Assembly: GCA_003427395.1 (NCBI GenBank)
Contig: BFEA01000844.1
Location: forward strand, 54,739 to 98,709
Direction of reading: 5' to 3'
DNA: 43,971 bases
Source: Chara braunii
Taxonomy: Eukaryota; Streptophyta; Charophyceae; Charales; Characeae
Shown one piece after another: positions 42,491 through 43,971 of this stretch. Within the stretch, counting starts at the first letter, position 1, and every line of letters starts with the position of its first letter. The position numbers and the translations under genes were made by a program. The notes under the pieces were generated by a model. It searched no databases, was not told where the DNA came from, and saw only the letters and a list, made by a program, of their open reading frames with translations.

Positions 42491-43046
42491 CCACATATAG
42501 GGAAAATTTTATTTTTGGGCGTAGGCGGATGACAAGTCATGGGAAACGGTAGGGATTTTTTGCTCGCTGAGCCATTAGTTCTACCATTGCAGGAGGCGCA
42601 TAAAGGTAATCCAGTAAAATTGAGAACAACGAAAGAAAGATAAATACACCTTTGAGCTAATGATAGGGCATTGATGATTAGCCAACCCACATCATGCGAT
42701 AATACCTTGAGGTTGTTCGAGGACAAATGTTCTAACTATGTTATGATTCCTCTCGAACCGTTTGAGGCATGACTCAAAAATCTTATGTAAGAGTCCGACC
42801 TATATGTTTCACTTAGTAAAACTGCAATAAGATCATTGAGGCGTGTCAAGGGTTCTTCCCCTACATTAAATAGGGGGGGGGGGCCATCGACGTTGTTTTT
42901 TTTTTGCAGTGTCCCCTCCTTATGAGGAGCGCAATTTATATATTTTTTTGGCTATATCAAGAACAGGGAAGGATAACTTTTGGTAGGTCGATTCATCAAG
43001 TCAATTCTAGTTGCAATTGATTCAGGGTTGTATGGATATTCCTTGC
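42491..43046. other. No gene identified
   Basis: Anonymous sequence with a G run near 42871-42882 and a T run near 42896-42905. Confidence 0.5.
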
Positions 43047-43338
43047 TATGCTGAACGAGTTGAGTATGAATACGTGAATTTTTTTGATTGTTCATATCAC
43101 AACAACTTTGGTTGTTGGCGTTTTGATTACGTGAAAGCCTTAAAGACTAACTTCTAGTATATATATTATTTCTTGTTGACGTGAATGTTATGTTGCTGAA
43201 CGAGTTGAGTATGAATACATTGATTTTTTGGATTGTTCGTATCACAACAACTTTGGTTGTTGGCATTTTGATTACGTGAAAGCCTTTAAGGCTAACTTCT
43301 AGTATATATATTATTTATAATTGACGTGAATGTTATGT
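43047..43338 (+). repeat. ~143-bp tandem duplication
   Basis: Two adjacent copies begin GCTGAACGAGTTGAGTATG (43052 and 43195) and run through ATCACAACAACTTTGGTTGT and CTTCTAGTATATATATTATT, with few differences. Recent duplication; function unknown. Confidence 0.85.
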
Positions 43339-43971
43339 TGTAATGAATTTTTATGAGTTATGTGCAAGGAACTAGTATACAATGTGCATTTCACGCTTGG
43401 TTGAGACCGTTCTAGTCGACTGACGTTCATTTCGTACCTAGCAAATCGGCGCCATAGGGAAGGAATCACGTATGGGCTTAAATGACATTTTAGCGAAGCG
43501 TACCTATAAACGCCCTCGATTGACCTACCTCTGCAATTCCATGTAAAACCTTTCTCACGTGGGTCAGTAGATCGGTAGAGATAAGCCCTTAAGGGTGGTG
43601 ACATCCCCTTGGGGAAGGTAAGTTGTGCCCCGTGAGAACCTATCTTGTCGTATGAGACTGCGGGAAATACAGTTGGCGCACCCGGCTAGAGCGGCGATGG
43701 GACGACTCGATCACGCCCGTCTCGACGGTTCGCGAGGTTATTTTGTGTTGTCCCCAAGTTGTCTTTGGATTTTGTTTATTAAACTATTGCGTGACATGGC
43801 CGGGAGGGCTCTCACCTTTTGCGAAAAAGGTGGGAGCAGGTGAGCTCGATAATGTCGATAACACACAAGTACATTGACCAACTTCTTAAAGTGATGATAT
43901 CGAGAATGATAGAGATAACAATAAGAATGGCAATAACGTTAGCATGAACAAACTTGATATAGAAAAAAAAA
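43339..43971. other. No gene identified to window end
   Basis: GC-richer than the preceding DNA (about 43380-43850), with a TTGGCGCACCCGGCTAGAG segment near 43671-43690. It could be the edge of another repeat element, but no terminal structure is visible. Confidence 0.4.

Overview
The window looks like repeat-rich nuclear DNA from a streptophyte, most plausibly a charophyte alga such as Chara. This is inference from four things: a plant-type MBD4-like DNA glycosylase gene with GT-AG introns, a U6 snRNA-derived sequence close to the plant U6 consensus, a short TTTAGGG-type motif, and a Penelope-like retroelement of the kind described from the green lineage. There are no bacterial operons, no CRISPR array and no intact virus. 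Assembly gaps (N) at 17146-17604, 27125, 33131-33170 and 38068 sit in or beside simple repeats or exact duplications.

Layout. 1-2183: GC- and pyrimidine-rich DNA with no confident gene. 2216-8127: a nearly complete but broken Penelope-like element (PLE). It has about 600-bp direct terminal repeats (pseudo-LTRs), a Gly-rich/zinc-knuckle-like/coiled-coil ORF1, then a GIY-YIG endonuclease placed N-terminal to the reverse transcriptase (RT), with a CxC motif between them. 8263-14918: AT-rich DNA carrying two families of short inverted-repeat DNA transposons rich in CGAACGTTCG; one copy is inserted inside another. 16875-23016 (minus): the only convincing host gene, a three-exon MBD4-like G/T(U)-mismatch glycosylase with an unusually long, repeat-bearing N-terminal part and microsatellite-filled introns. 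Upstream of it lies a 144-bp tandem repeat that resembles one of its own coding repeats, then a TTTAGGG-like motif. 24187-31970: microsatellites, a TA-flanked MITE, two MITEs sharing a CCCCTRAAAG motif, and a 5'-truncated second PLE RT (minus strand) lying between long inverted repeats. 32322-33205: a U6 snRNA retropseudogene with an A tail, split by a ~690-bp inverted-repeat transposon. 33206-43971: low-information, probably decayed repetitive DNA with several tandem duplications and homopolymers; no gene is identified there.

Functionally there is one host DNA-repair/demethylation-type gene in a landscape of mobile elements. The items most worth following are the permuted-domain PLE with three different in-frame stops, the repeated ~20-residue motif of the glycosylase and its echo upstream of the gene, and the nested insertions that give a relative timeline (DNA transposon into DNA transposon; DNA transposon into U6 retropseudogene).
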